DNA of 64,000 nucleotides from positions 2,735,501 through 2,799,500 of the forward strand of contig NZ_CP150667.1 of NCBI RefSeq assembly GCF_038024065.1. The letters run 5' to 3'. The DNA is from Polaribacter sejongensis (GTDB lineage: Bacteria > Bacteroidota > Bacteroidia > Flavobacteriales > Flavobacteriaceae). The notes beneath the pieces were generated by a model that had not been told where the DNA came from, did no database searches, and was given only the letters and a program-made list of their open reading frames with translations. The position numbers and the translations under genes were made by a program. Shown piece by piece: positions 27,757 to 38,406 of the stretch (the first letter of the stretch is position 1; each line of letters opens with the position of its first letter).

Positions 27757-29089
27757 TGAATCTTTAGAAAACCTATCAGAACTTATCATTTCTAATAATG
27801 ATAAAGAAATAACAGCATTATTTTCTGAAGTCCATTTTGCCGATATCGCAGAAGTTTTAGACGAAGTTAATTTTGAGGAAGCTATCTATATTATCAAACT
27901 TTTAGATAGCGAAAAAACATCAGAAATTCTTACCGAATTAGACGAAGATACTCGTGAGAAAATTTTAAAAAACTTATCAGCAAAAGAAATTGCAGATGAA
28001 GTTAGAGAGATGGACACCGATGATGCTGCCGATATTATTGGAGAGCTTTCTAAAGAACGTCAACATCGCGTAATTTCTGCTTTAGAAGATGATGATCATG
28101 CGGCAGATATTAAAGAATTATTATCCTACAATGATAATTCTGCAGGTGCTTTAATGGCAAAAGAATTGGTAAAAGTCTATGAAACCTGGACCGTTGCCGG
28201 TTGTATGCGCAGAATAAGAGGACAAGCAAAAGACGTTACCAGAGTTCATTCTATTTACGTAGTAGATAAAGAAGATAAATTGGTTGGCAGAATGTCTTTA
28301 AAAGACCTAATAATTGCAAAATCAGACCATAAAATAGCAGACATCTGTAAAGCAAAAGTAGATGCTGTAAACGTACATCAAAACGATGAAGAAGTTGCTA
28401 AAATAATGGCTAAGTACGATTTAGAGGCCATACCTGTTGTAGATGATAACAATGTTTTAGTGGGTAGAATTACCATTGATGATATTTTAGATGTTATTAG
28501 AGAAGAAGCCGACAAAGATTACCAAATGGCAGCTGGTTTTTCTCAAGATGTAGAAGCAGATGATACCATTTGGGAACTTACAAAAGCGCGTTTACCGTGG
28601 TTAATTTTAGCCCTTTTTGGTGGCTTTATTTCCGTATCTGTTTTAGGTAGTTTTGATAATGCAATAAACACTTTTCCTGAACTGTTCTTTTTTACACCTT
28701 TAATTGCTGCAATGGCAGGTAATGTTGGGGTACAATCTTCGGCAATTATTGTGCAGGGTTTGGCAAACGACAGCTTAAAAGGATCGCTGTTTAAAAGGTT
28801 GTTAAAAGAAATATTACAAGGGTTGTTAAACGGTTTTGTATTGGCTGCCTTATTAATGTCTGCCGGAATGTTATTTTTAGGTTTTCCACTAGATTTAGGA
28901 ATTACCGTAGCAGCTTCCTTAATTTCCGTAATTATTATTGCTTCAATTATCGGAACATTTATTCCTATTATTTTAGCAAAAAAAGGTATTGATCCAGCCT
29001 TGGCAACAGGCCCATTTATTACCACTAGTAATGATATTTTAGGAATTTTAATCTACTTTTCTATCGCTAAATTAGTCTTAGGATTTTAA
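27737..29089 (+). CDS. mgtE: Magnesium transporter MgtE
   Basis: The 450 residues comprise an MgtE N-domain of helical repeats (~10-125), two CBS domains (~130-250, with [11 protein letters not shown] and [15 protein letters not shown]) and five C-terminal membrane spans (~280-450). The span region has the pore motif [18 protein letters not shown]. It is a Mg2+-gated channel-type importer. ATG at 27737 is chosen because upstream in-frame codons lie inside rsmA and lack family similarity; the overlap of 20 bases suggests coupling. Confidence 0.95.
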   Translation: MKFEITDESLENLSELIISNNDKEITALFSEVHFADIAEVLDEVNFEEAIYIIKLLDSEKTSEILTELDEDTREKILKNLSAKEIADEVREMDTDDAADIIGELSKERQHRVISALEDDDHAADIKELLSYNDNSAGALMAKELVKVYETWTVAGCMRRIRGQAKDVTRVHSIYVVDKEDKLVGRMSLKDLIIAKSDHKIADICKAKVDAVNVHQNDEEVAKIMAKYDLEAIPVVDDNNVLVGRITIDDILDVIREEADKDYQMAAGFSQDVEADDTIWELTKARLPWLILALFGGFISVSVLGSFDNAINTFPELFFFTPLIAAMAGNVGVQSSAIIVQGLANDSLKGSLFKRLLKEILQGLLNGFVLAALLMSAGMLFLGFPLDLGITVAASLISVIIIASIIGTFIPIILAKKGIDPALATGPFITTSNDILGILIYFSIAKLVLGF

Positions 29090-29160
29090 GTTTAATTTTC
29101 TTCAAGATCAACTTTTATACTTAAAACCTATTAAATTAGTGCTAAAATTATTCTTAAAAA

Positions 29161-29192
29161 AAAACCTTTCAGATAAACTGAAAGATTTTTAT
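29161..29192 (+). terminator. Terminator after mgtE
   Basis: CTTTCAG-ATAAA-CTGAAAG forms a 7-bp stem followed by a T-rich run, 70 bases after the mgtE stop. The rest of the 309-base gap to the response-regulator stop contains no gene I can see. Confidence 0.7.
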
Positions 29193-29398
29193 TCTTTTCA
29201 TTTTCGATATACCTTAATGCATATCAGCAATTGTCCCCATAATTATATGTGATATAATTATACCACAAACATACAGCTATTATAAAAATGTAAAATGTAA
29301 AAAACCGAAATTAAAAATGCGGTTTTCCGCAAAATGAAAATAATTATTGTTTTAATACCAAATACATCTAGGTAAAATAATAAAAAAACTCTTTTAGA

Positions 29399-30076
29399 TT
29401 AATCTATAATTCCTAATTCTTTTGCTTTAAGAACTAGATCTGTATTATTTCTTGCATTTAAATTTGTTCTTAAATTACACAATTTAGTTTCTATAGAACG
29501 TAGTTTTAAAAAAGAACTATCTGATTTTATAATTATACCTTCTAAATTACTTATTTTAGGGTGTTTTGGAAGCTCCTTTAAAATTTGAATAGCTACATCA
29601 TCCATTTGAATTTGCACAATATTTCTACGCATTATTTTCTGATGAATCTCATGTGTGTAATAGTAACCGTTTACTAACATTTTTTGAACTGCAAAACCAA
29701 TCTCTGTAGCATCGCACTTACTTTTTAGTAGATAGGCATTCGGATTTAAATTGCTAATTACATTATAGACTCTATTGGTTTCTGTATGCCCCGTTATAAC
29801 CGCTATTTTAATATCAAACTCATTATTTCTAATGGCTTTTATCAATTCTTCTCCCCCATCTAAATTAGTTTCATCTGTAGCGTTATCAAAACTTAAATCT
29901 GTAAATAATAAGTGAAAAGGCTTGGTTTTTTGATGACTTTTTATCAACTGAAAAGCGTCATCACAATTATCGGTTGTAACAATATCAAAATCGCCCACTT
30001 CTTTTAAAGAACAAAGAATTCCTTGTATTACTAATTGGTGATCATCAACAATTAAAATTTTAGTTTTATTTTTCAT
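29399..30076 (-). CDS. Response regulator with C-terminal DNA-binding-like domain
   Basis: The receiver domain has the acidic pair Asp11-Asp12 (VDDHQ), the phosphorylation site Asp60 (LFTDLS), the switch residue in VITGH and Lys118 in YLLKS. The remaining ~80 residues (~145-225) are LuxR-like in place, but weakly matched (KLCNLRTNLNARNNTDLVLKA). It is the partner of the adjacent histidine kinase, whose 3' end overlaps its start by 11 bases. It probably controls transcription; its targets are unknown. Confidence 0.88.
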   Translation of the reverse strand: MKNKTKILIVDDHQLVIQGILCSLKEVGDFDIVTTDNCDDAFQLIKSHQKTKPFHLLFTDLSFDNATDETNLDGGEELIKAIRNNEFDIKIAVITGHTETNRVYNVISNLNPNAYLLKSKCDATEIGFAVQKMLVNGYYYTHEIHQKIMRRNIVQIQMDDVAIQILKELPKHPKISNLEGIIIKSDSSFLKLRSIETKLCNLRTNLNARNNTDLVLKAKELGIID

Positions 30077-32045
30077 TTTTAGGAATTTCTATCGTAATAA
30101 TTGTTCCTTTTTCTAATTGAGTTTCCATATTAAAAACACCATTAATTTCTTCTATTCTTTCTTTCATATTTTTTAAACCAATGCCACTTTTTTTATCTTC
30201 AACATTAAAACCTTTTCCATTGTCTGAAATGGTTAAAAAAACACCATTTTTAGTTTCACTAAAACTTAAAATCATATTTTTAGCCGCTGCATGTTTCTTC
30301 GTATTTTGAATACTTTCTCTTATAGACAAAAACAATGTTCTTTTAATAGCTTTATTAATTTCTTTCCAATTTACGCTATCTATATCATGAACTTTGATTC
30401 TAAAATTGACTTCAAAAAAGTCTGAAACCAAGCTAACTACTTGATCTTCAAAAGAAACTTCATCAAAGCTTTCACTACTTAATTGATGTGATAAATTCCG
30501 AACATTTTCTTTGATAATATCTAAACTTTTTACCTCTTCTAATAAATTCGTTTTTTCTAACTTTAAAAGCAACATTCTAATATCTCCAGCAACCTCATCA
30601 TGCAAAGATTTTGCAATTTGCTGTCGCTCAGTTTCCCTCACTTCTACTTGTTTCAATTTAGCTTCAAACAATATTTTCTTTCTTCTACTAGCAACAATAC
30701 TTGCTCCAAAACCAATAAACAGAATACTTACACCAGCAAGTAACCAACCAATAATTTTTTGCTGTTTTTCTTTGTCAATTTTTAATTGTTTTCTAGCATT
30801 TTCTTCTTTTAAATGATGGTTTTCTACATCTTTCTTTTCCGTTTCATACCTCACTTTTGCAAACTGATTTTTTAAAGACCTTTCTCTTCTATAAAGACTA
30901 TCATTTAGAGTAATATACTCTTCTAATAACAGCCTTCCTTTTTCACCTTTTACCAAATGAGATAAAAGTAAAAGATTGTCTAAAGTGTACCTATTGAAAT
31001 TTACTGCTTTAGATTTTTTTAATCCTTTATTCGTATGAAATATTGCTTTTTTAATTTCATTATTTGCCTCATAAATTTTTCCTAAATTAGAATGGGTCAA
31101 TACTAAACCTCTTTTGTAATTTCTTTGTTTTCTAGATTTTAAAACCACCAAATACCTTTCTATTGCAGCTTTTTTATTTCCTAATAAAAAGTTATTAAAA
31201 GCAATACCTCCCAATGCCGTTTCATACCTATAAACATCTTTAAACTGAAGACTGTCTATAGCTAAACTTTTCTTAAAATAATTTATTGCTTCTGTATAAT
31301 TTCCTTCAGACTCATAGGTGTTTGCTAAATGATTAAATAATCTTGCCGCCTCGTATTTTATATCTAAAAGCGGACTATTCTTTTGAAGTTCAAAGAATTT
31401 TAGGTACGTTTTTCTAGCTTCTTCTTGTCTATCTGTCATCAATAAAACATTCCCTAATCTTTCATATAAAAGCCCCGTAAAAAAAACTTCATTAGGGTAA
31501 TTTTTAATATCCGAATCTTTAATATGAGGCTCGACAAAACGTAATCCTTCTATAATTGATATTTCACTACCTAAATAATCTCTTTCATCATATTGCAACG
31601 CAGCCATAGATAACAACCTTCTAGTTGCTTCTAAAGAATCTTTTAACTGTACAGAAATGTCTTTAGATTTGCTATAATAATAAAAAGTACTATCTGGTTT
31701 GTATTGTAATTTAAAAGATAATCCTTTATAATAATATTCTTTTGCTAAAGTAGCAGTGTCTTTAGTTCTAAGATAAAATTTTCTAAGCTTTTGGAATGCT
31801 AAAGTTAAATTAGCAATATCTTTATTAAAATAACTTTTCATTCCAAAAAGAAAATAAGTGTTTTTTAATAAAGAATCTCCTTTAATTTTCTCTGCTAATA
31901 AAAATGCTTTTTTTGGTAATTCTGTTTGTTTTTCTTTAGTATATGTGTTTAAATAAATAGCCAAAGAATCTATATGTAAGTCTTTCTGTTGAGAAAACAT
32001 AGAAATAGAAACAAATAGCAGCAGTAGAAAAATATTTTTACGCAT
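30066..32045 (-). CDS. TPR-containing histidine kinase (HisKA_3/NarL-type system)
   Basis: The 659 residues have a signal peptide (1-18) and a periplasmic TPR region (~80-400). A Glu/Lys-rich helix leads to one membrane span (~431-453), followed by a HisKA_3-like dimerisation helix with phospho-acceptor His482 in SLHDEVAGDI. The HATPase domain has the N-box RESIQNTKKHA (576-586), G1 DNGKGFN (608-614) and GIGLKNM (621-627). TPR sensor kinases of this kind are abundant in Bacteroidetes. The signal is unknown. It is coupled to the response regulator by overlap. Confidence 0.92.
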   Translation of the reverse strand: MRKNIFLLLLFVSISMFSQQKDLHIDSLAIYLNTYTKEKQTELPKKAFLLAEKIKGDSLLKNTYFLFGMKSYFNKDIANLTLAFQKLRKFYLRTKDTATLAKEYYYKGLSFKLQYKPDSTFYYYSKSKDISVQLKDSLEATRRLLSMAALQYDERDYLGSEISIIEGLRFVEPHIKDSDIKNYPNEVFFTGLLYERLGNVLLMTDRQEEARKTYLKFFELQKNSPLLDIKYEAARLFNHLANTYESEGNYTEAINYFKKSLAIDSLQFKDVYRYETALGGIAFNNFLLGNKKAAIERYLVVLKSRKQRNYKRGLVLTHSNLGKIYEANNEIKKAIFHTNKGLKKSKAVNFNRYTLDNLLLLSHLVKGEKGRLLLEEYITLNDSLYRRERSLKNQFAKVRYETEKKDVENHHLKEENARKQLKIDKEKQQKIIGWLLAGVSILFIGFGASIVASRRKKILFEAKLKQVEVRETERQQIAKSLHDEVAGDIRMLLLKLEKTNLLEEVKSLDIIKENVRNLSHQLSSESFDEVSFEDQVVSLVSDFFEVNFRIKVHDIDSVNWKEINKAIKRTLFLSIRESIQNTKKHAAAKNMILSFSETKNGVFLTISDNGKGFNVEDKKSGIGLKNMKERIEEINGVFNMETQLEKGTIITIEIPKNEK

Positions 32046-32201
32046 AAGAATAAACTATTAATTGGTTATATTTTTCTTTTATCAAACTCTTTTACAACCT
32101 TATAACTAATTACAAATTCTATTCTTCGTTTTTCTTCTAAACTCATTTTTAGGGGATTTTATTTTTACAAACTAAAAATAGAATTTTAGAACTAAAAAGA
32201 A

Positions 32202-32735
32202 CTATAATTTACCCATTTTCTGAAACAAATCCCAAATTACAACACCTGTTGTAACAGAGATGTTTAAAGAATGTTTTGTACCCAATTGTGGAATTTCGAT
32301 ACACAAATCACTTGCACTTACCACTTCTTGTTGCACGCCTTTTACTTCGTTACCCATTACAATGGCATATTTTTCTCCTTTCGTCGGATAAAAAGTATCG
32401 AGCATTGTAGCGTTTTCTGCTTGTTCTATAGACAAGACTTTTACATTTTCTGCCTTTAATTTTTCGACTAAAGTCAAAGTATCTTCTACGTATTCCCAAG
32501 CCACAGATTCGGTTGCTCCTAAGGCTGTTTTATGAATATCTTTGTTTGGCGGAGTAGCGCAAATACCACATAAATAGATCTTTTCGATCAAAAAAGCATC
32601 ACTTGTTCTAAAAACAGAACCAATATTATTTAAACTTCTAATATTGTCTAAAACTACAATTATTGGTGTCTTTTCAACAGTTTTAAATTCATCAACTGAA
32701 ATTCTTCCTAACTCGTTATTCTTTAATTTTCTCAT
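32202..32735 (-). CDS. SpoU/TrmH-family RNA 2'-O-methyltransferase
   Basis: The 177 residues show the SPOUT knot motifs: motif 1 LDNIRSLNNIGSVFRTSDAF, motif 2 IVMGNEVKGV and motif 3 IPQLGTKHSLNISVTTGVVI. These enzymes methylate a ribose in tRNA or rRNA with SAM as donor. It is divergent from mutS with an 88-base gap and is not in an obvious operon. The exact RNA target cannot be assigned. Confidence 0.9.
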   Translation of the reverse strand: MRKLKNNELGRISVDEFKTVEKTPIIVVLDNIRSLNNIGSVFRTSDAFLIEKIYLCGICATPPNKDIHKTALGATESVAWEYVEDTLTLVEKLKAENVKVLSIEQAENATMLDTFYPTKGEKYAIVMGNEVKGVQQEVVSASDLCIEIPQLGTKHSLNISVTTGVVIWDLFQKMGKL

Positions 32736-32823
32736 ATCTTGTGGATAAGTTCACGGCAAACTGTCAACTGAATACTGCCTACTTTTTCTATCTTCGCAAA
32801 ACTAACTGAAAATTTCCAAAAAC

Positions 32824-35433
32824 TTGGCAAAATCAAAAGCAAAAAAGGTTACTCCTTTAATGAAACAATACAACGCAATCAAGAATAAATATCCTGATGC
32901 AATGTTACTTTTTAGAGTAGGAGATTTCTATGAAACTTTTGGTGAAGATGCCAAAAAAGCTGCTGATGTTTTAGGAATTACCTTAACAAAACGTGGTGCC
33001 GGAAGTGAAACAGAAACGGCTTTGGCTGGTTTTCCGCATCATTCTTTAAATACCTATTTACCAAAGTTAGTAAAGTTTGGAATGCGTGTTGCTATTTGTG
33101 ATCAGTTAGAAGATCCTAAAATGACTAAAACCATTGTAAAACGTGGTGTTACAGAATTGGTTACACCCGGAGTTTCTTTAAACGACGAAGTTTTACAAAC
33201 CAAAACAAATAACTTTTTAGCAGCGGTTCATTTTGATAAAAAACAACTCGGAATTTCTTTTCTTGATGTTTCTACAGGTGAATATTTAGTGGCGCAGGGA
33301 AATGCAGAATACATTGATAAATTGTTGCAAAATTTTAGTCCGAGTGAAGTCTTGGTACAAAAACAACACAAACAACAATTTTTAGAGCTTTTTGAAAACC
33401 GTTATTATACGTTTTATTTAGACGATTGGGTTTTTCAAAAGGAATATGCAAACGAAACGTTGCAAAATCATTTTGAAGTAAAAAGCTTAAAAGGTTTTGG
33501 AATTGAAGATGTTAAAAACGGAATTATTGCTGCCGGTGCAGTAATGTATTATCTGTCGGAAACACAACATAATCAGTTAAAACATATTCAGCATATTGGT
33601 AGAATTGCCGAAGATAATTATGTTTGGATGGATCGTTTTACGGTTCGAAATTTAGAGCTTTATAATCCGAATTCTGTAAACGCAGTAACGTTATTAAATG
33701 TTATTGATAAAACGATATCGCCGATGGGCGGAAGACTTTTAAAACGTTGGTTGGCACTTCCTTTAAAAAATATAGACGAGATTAAAAATCGTCATGAATT
33801 GGTAAAGTTTTTTATAGATTCCGATGAATTTTCAGAAACAGTAACGTATCAATTAAAACAAATATCCGATTTAGAAAGATTGATTTCTAAAGTAGCAACT
33901 GGTAAAGCTTCACCAAGAGAAATTGTACTTTTAAAAGATTCTTTAAAAGCGATTCTTCCGATAAAAGCATCCGCAGAAAAAAGTAAAAATAAGGCAGTAA
34001 AACAACTTGGTAATCAGTTACACACTTGCCAAGATTTAATTGAAAAAATTAATGAAACCTTATTTGATGACGCTCCGGTAAACATCAATAAAGGAAATGC
34101 AATTGCAACAGGTGTTCATCAAGAATTAGATGATTTACGTGCCATATCTAACTCTGGAAAAGAGTATTTAGATAACATGCTAAAACGTGAATCTGAGCGA
34201 ACAGGAATTACAAGTTTAAAGATTTCTTTCAACAACGTTTTTGGGTATTATATTGAGGTTCGGAATTCTCATAAAGACAAAGTTCCACAAGAATGGATCA
34301 GAAAACAAACCTTGGTTAATGCAGAGCGTTATATTACCGAAGAATTAAAAGAATACGAAACCAAAATTTTAGGTGCTGAAGAAAAAATAGCCAAAATAGA
34401 GCAAGAAATATTTTCTAAATTATTACAGTATATCATTCAATATGTACAGATAGTCCAAGAAAATGCACAGATTATCGCAAAAATTGATTGTTTATTGTCT
34501 TTTTCGGTTTTAGCGGTTGATAACAATTATGTGCGTCCAATTATGGATGAAAGTACCGATTTAGAGATCAAAAATGGTCGTCATCCGGTTATTGAAAAAC
34601 AGTTACCGATAGATCAAACCTATATTGCAAATGATGTAGTGTTGAATAGAAATCAGCAACAAATAATTATGATTACCGGACCAAATATGTCTGGTAAATC
34701 GGCAATTTTAAGGCAAACAGCATTGATTGTTTTATTAGCACAAATGGGAAGTTATGTTCCTGCTCAGAATGCAAAAATCGGAATTGTAGATAAAATTTTT
34801 ACGCGTGTTGGCGCAAGTGATAATATTTCTATGGGCGAATCTACTTTTATGGTAGAAATGAACGAAACAGCATCGATCTTAAATAACGTTTCTGAGCGTA
34901 GTTTAATTTTGTTAGATGAAATTGGTAGAGGAACTTCTACTTATGACGGAATTTCGATTGCTTGGGCAATTTCAGAGTTCTTACACGAACATCCAACCAA
35001 AGCAAAAACGTTGTTTGCTACACATTATCATGAACTAAATGAAATGACTACTTCTTTTGAGCGCATTAAAAACTTTAATGTGTCTGTAAAAGAATTAGAA
35101 AATACCATTATTTTCTTACGTAAATTGGTTTCTGGTGGTTCTGATCATAGTTTTGGTATTCATGTTGCTAAACTTGCTGGAATGCCAAATATGGTAATCC
35201 ATAGGGCGAATAAAATTTTAGAAAAATTAGAGAAAAATAATAAAAACGCCGAAGTTAAAGACGTTTTAAAACAAGATCAGAATGAAGAAATGCAACTCAG
35301 CTTTTTTCAGTTAGATGATCCTTTGTTAGAAAATATTAAAGAAGAAATTTTAGCAACAAATATTGATACTTTAACGCCTATTGAAGCTTTAATGAAGCTA
35401 AATGAAATTAAACGAATGTTGATTAAAAAGTAA
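32824..35433 (+). CDS. mutS: DNA mismatch repair protein MutS
   Basis: The 869-residue MutS has the mismatch-reading N-terminal motif RVGDFYETFGEDA (Phe-x-Glu), a connector/lever/clamp region, and an ABC ATPase with Walker A GPNMSGKS (~619-626), Walker B LILLDEIGRGTSTYDG and the dimer-interface FATHYHEL. The start is TTG at 32824: the frame is open from there and gives MAKSKAKKVTPLMKQYNAIK. The next in-frame ATG, 36 bases in, would also keep the mismatch domain. It binds mismatches and recruits MutL. Confidence 0.97.
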   Translation: MAKSKAKKVTPLMKQYNAIKNKYPDAMLLFRVGDFYETFGEDAKKAADVLGITLTKRGAGSETETALAGFPHHSLNTYLPKLVKFGMRVAICDQLEDPKMTKTIVKRGVTELVTPGVSLNDEVLQTKTNNFLAAVHFDKKQLGISFLDVSTGEYLVAQGNAEYIDKLLQNFSPSEVLVQKQHKQQFLELFENRYYTFYLDDWVFQKEYANETLQNHFEVKSLKGFGIEDVKNGIIAAGAVMYYLSETQHNQLKHIQHIGRIAEDNYVWMDRFTVRNLELYNPNSVNAVTLLNVIDKTISPMGGRLLKRWLALPLKNIDEIKNRHELVKFFIDSDEFSETVTYQLKQISDLERLISKVATGKASPREIVLLKDSLKAILPIKASAEKSKNKAVKQLGNQLHTCQDLIEKINETLFDDAPVNINKGNAIATGVHQELDDLRAISNSGKEYLDNMLKRESERTGITSLKISFNNVFGYYIEVRNSHKDKVPQEWIRKQTLVNAERYITEELKEYETKILGAEEKIAKIEQEIFSKLLQYIIQYVQIVQENAQIIAKIDCLLSFSVLAVDNNYVRPIMDESTDLEIKNGRHPVIEKQLPIDQTYIANDVVLNRNQQQIIMITGPNMSGKSAILRQTALIVLLAQMGSYVPAQNAKIGIVDKIFTRVGASDNISMGESTFMVEMNETASILNNVSERSLILLDEIGRGTSTYDGISIAWAISEFLHEHPTKAKTLFATHYHELNEMTTSFERIKNFNVSVKELENTIIFLRKLVSGGSDHSFGIHVAKLAGMPNMVIHRANKILEKLEKNNKNAEVKDVLKQDQNEEMQLSFFQLDDPLLENIKEEILATNIDTLTPIEALMKLNEIKRMLIKK

Positions 35434-35435
35434 AA

Positions 35436-35463
35436 AAGAGCTAAACGTAAATGTTTAGCTCTT
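35436..35463. terminator. Terminator between mutS and the converging receptor gene
   Basis: AAGAGCTAAAC pairs with GTTTAGCTCTT around a short loop. The T-run is weak, but the position between convergent stops fits. Confidence 0.65.
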
Positions 35464-35488
35464 CTTAATTATCTATGATTCTAGTTTG

Positions 35489-38137
35489 TTAAAACTTATA
35501 CTTTGCTGTCAGTTGTAAGTTTCTAGTTTCTCCTGGTAAAGCTCCTGCAAACATTGCTTTTACATAATATCTTGTATTAAAGATATTTTCAATATTTAAC
35601 CTTAAATCCCAGTTTTTTCCAATTCCATAACCCAAAGCTCCATCAAAAAGAACATAACTATTTACGTGAGCATCTACTAAACTATAACCGTCAATAGTTC
35701 TTTTGCTTTCGTAACTTGTTCCTAAATTAAAGCTTAAAGGATTTTTTTGTTTACCTAATAAGAACTTGTATTGTCCCCAAAAACGCGCATATGTTTTTGG
35801 TACACCTTTACTTTGTTCTGTAATAACATCTGCTCCTTCTATTGTTTTAGGATCTTGAAATGTTGCATTGGTATTAAAAGATAAGAAATTATTAACCGCA
35901 TAATTTATATCTAGCTCTACACCTCTTGTTCTATTTTCTTGATCATAAAAATACTGAGGTACATCAATATTAAAATTTGATGCTGCAGGATCATCCTCAT
36001 AATCATCATTAGCATATTGTAAGTTTGTAGTTGCTGTCTGAAAAAATACAAGAGACGCTAATAAACTGTTATCTTTCGTCTTAAAACGCATTCCTAAATC
36101 TATTGATAAAGATTCAGAATCAGGACGATCATCACCATCTAAAGAAGAAGTAACGCTATAAACCGTTCTACCAACAGAATAGTTACCAAATAAAGATAAC
36201 TGATCCATAGCTCTATAATTTAAACCTAAATTATAAGCAAAACCAGCATCATTAAAATCAACTAATTGTCCATCATCATAAAGATTTCTATAATCTTGTT
36301 GAGTACCTAAATAAGCACCACCTACTCTAGCTGTTAATTTATCATAATAGATAACTTCCTGAAAACCTACACCATAACCTTGTACTGTTTTTTCGTATTG
36401 GCTTCTTAAAATTGGGTCATAATCCCAAATACTTCCAGATCCCCAGTTAGGGTTTCTAATATCTAAAATATATGGCACAGGATTCGTTGCTCTACTATCA
36501 TCTGCATCCCAAGTAGAATGTTGGCTGTAATCGATATTTCTATTTTCGTAATTTATACTTAATAAGTGTTCACCTCTTAAAGCATTTCCTTTTCCCCATG
36601 TTTTTTGAAAATCACCAAAATATTGAAACATCTTTTCTTGAGCATCAACAATTCTATATTCTTGACGTCTTGCCGCATACGGATAAATTACATTATCTAT
36701 AATTAATGGAGAACGAGCACCACTATGTATAACACCACTTTGTTGATAATAAGAATAATTTAAAGCACCAGTTTGTCTAACATAATCTGAGCTATAATTT
36801 CTATACAAAACCTGGTTTGTAATGTTAACAGTTTCACTTGGTTTCCACTCATGACGCAATTTTACTCTAAATTCTTTTCCCTTGTTTGGTGTTGCCAAAG
36901 GTGAAACCAATGTAGCATCTCCAATATCAAAAGGTTCATAACCATCTGTATTGGTTAATGAATTTGCTAAGACTTGGCGTTGCTCATCTGTTAATTGTAC
37001 ACCAGAAAAGTTTCCATTACTATCTAAACCTGTATCATTTACTAAGTTTTCCCAATTATAACCACCATCTTCCGGATTGCCCAATAAACTTGTACTTATT
37101 AATCTTACGGGGTTTCCTGTGGGATCTATCTGAACAGCATCTTCTATATATGCACTAGATAATATAAATTGATGTTTATCTGTTTCATATTTTAAAGATC
37201 CATAATTTTCAAATCTTTCAGATGATACATCTCTATAACCTTCTTCACCTTCACTTGCACTAACAAAACGATAGCTTAATTTCTCTGAAATTGGCCCTGT
37301 TAAATCTACCATAACTCTATAATGTCCCCATTTTCCCAAACGAGTTTCAATAGAATATTGTTCAATATCTAAAGGTTTCTTTTCTATTAAATTAATCACT
37401 CCACCTGCGGCACCCATTCCGTAAAGACCTGCTGATGGACCTTTTAAAACTTCTATTCTTTCGATATTTGTTTGCGAACGAACCGGATTAAATGTATTTC
37501 CTAAACTACCACCACCATACATACCATCGTATGCATAATTAGCTCCTAATCCTCTAATAACTAAGTTATCACCAATATTATAATTATTACCCGCTTGTGT
37601 AACTCCACTTATATTTCTAATACTTTGTTGTATGGTATTATTAGCTTGCTGATCTAGTAAATAACCACCAACAACAACAACAGGCGCAGGCGTGTTCATT
37701 AAACTAATTTTAGATTTTGTAGCAGAACGAGAAACTGTAGGTACTTTTTCTTTGTCTAAATGAGCTTCAATTAAAATTTCATTTAAATTTTCTGATGTAT
37801 TTGTAAGTGTAAAATTTACTTCAGAAATTTTATTTGAGTTTACTGTTATGGTTTTATTAACTGTTTTGTAACCAACATAAGAAGCAGATAAAATAATCTT
37901 ACCAACAGGTGTTTTCAACATAAATTCTCCATTATTATCTGATGAAGTTCCCAAAGAAAATTCTTTAATTTGAATGGTTACATTAGAAAGCGAAGTACCA
38001 CTTTGATTAACAATTTTCCCATGAATTTTGCCACTTTTATTTTGAGCTTTCCCGTCTTGGAAACTTAATAAAAACAGTATACAGCATACTATTTTAATGA
38101 GGTTTATAGAACTTTTCGAATTTATAAAATAATTCAT
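35489..38137 (-). CDS. TonB-dependent siderophore-type receptor
   Basis: From ATG at 38137 the protein is 882 residues: a signal peptide (MNYFINSKSSINLIKIVCCI, then LFLLSFQDGKAQ), a CarboxypepD_reg domain (KIHGKIVNQSGTSLSNVTI) and a plug beginning TPAPVVVVGGYLLDQQAN with the receptor signature GVTQAGNNYNIGDNLVIRG. The barrel ends NLQLTAKYKF. Longer upstream frames lack a signal peptide. Plug and barrel resemble ferric siderophore receptors such as FhuE/FoxA types; no Fur box was recognised. It is monocistronic. Confidence 0.88.
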   Translation of the reverse strand: MNYFINSKSSINLIKIVCCILFLLSFQDGKAQNKSGKIHGKIVNQSGTSLSNVTIQIKEFSLGTSSDNNGEFMLKTPVGKIILSASYVGYKTVNKTITVNSNKISEVNFTLTNTSENLNEILIEAHLDKEKVPTVSRSATKSKISLMNTPAPVVVVGGYLLDQQANNTIQQSIRNISGVTQAGNNYNIGDNLVIRGLGANYAYDGMYGGGSLGNTFNPVRSQTNIERIEVLKGPSAGLYGMGAAGGVINLIEKKPLDIEQYSIETRLGKWGHYRVMVDLTGPISEKLSYRFVSASEGEEGYRDVSSERFENYGSLKYETDKHQFILSSAYIEDAVQIDPTGNPVRLISTSLLGNPEDGGYNWENLVNDTGLDSNGNFSGVQLTDEQRQVLANSLTNTDGYEPFDIGDATLVSPLATPNKGKEFRVKLRHEWKPSETVNITNQVLYRNYSSDYVRQTGALNYSYYQQSGVIHSGARSPLIIDNVIYPYAARRQEYRIVDAQEKMFQYFGDFQKTWGKGNALRGEHLLSINYENRNIDYSQHSTWDADDSRATNPVPYILDIRNPNWGSGSIWDYDPILRSQYEKTVQGYGVGFQEVIYYDKLTARVGGAYLGTQQDYRNLYDDGQLVDFNDAGFAYNLGLNYRAMDQLSLFGNYSVGRTVYSVTSSLDGDDRPDSESLSIDLGMRFKTKDNSLLASLVFFQTATTNLQYANDDYEDDPAASNFNIDVPQYFYDQENRTRGVELDINYAVNNFLSFNTNATFQDPKTIEGADVITEQSKGVPKTYARFWGQYKFLLGKQKNPLSFNLGTSYESKRTIDGYSLVDAHVNSYVLFDGALGYGIGKNWDLRLNIENIFNTRYYVKAMFAGALPGETRNLQLTAKYKF

Positions 38138-38233
38138 TACTTTTGATTTTAAGTATTTTTTTAATCTGTTAATAATAGTATGTTTCCAGTATGAAATCTG
38201 ATAATGACACACTAGTTTTTGGTAAATATTTTG

Positions 38234-38241
38234 CAAACATA
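38234..38241 (-). promoter_or_regulatory. -7 box of the siderophore-receptor gene
   Basis: Minus-strand TATGTTTG fits TAnnTTTG. It lies about 97 bases upstream of the ATG at 38137, giving a long leader in which I see no clear riboswitch fold. Confidence 0.45.
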
Positions 38242-38406
38242 CAATGTTATTTTTATTTGTTCTAAATAAAGATAACATATGATTTATGGATATTTTTTTT
38301 ATCTTTTAGTACTATCAAAATAAGCGAGTTAAGAAAGAAAATATTTTAAAGAGCATTAAGATGCTTCTAAAAAAACGTTGATGAAATTGAATAATATTAA
38401 AAAGTA

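Noticed and set aside
28543..29025. 160-codon antisense frame inside mgtE
   Set aside because: It lies fully within the membrane half of mgtE, is rich in Ile/Pro/Lys as expected of a reversed hydrophobic frame, and has no start signals.
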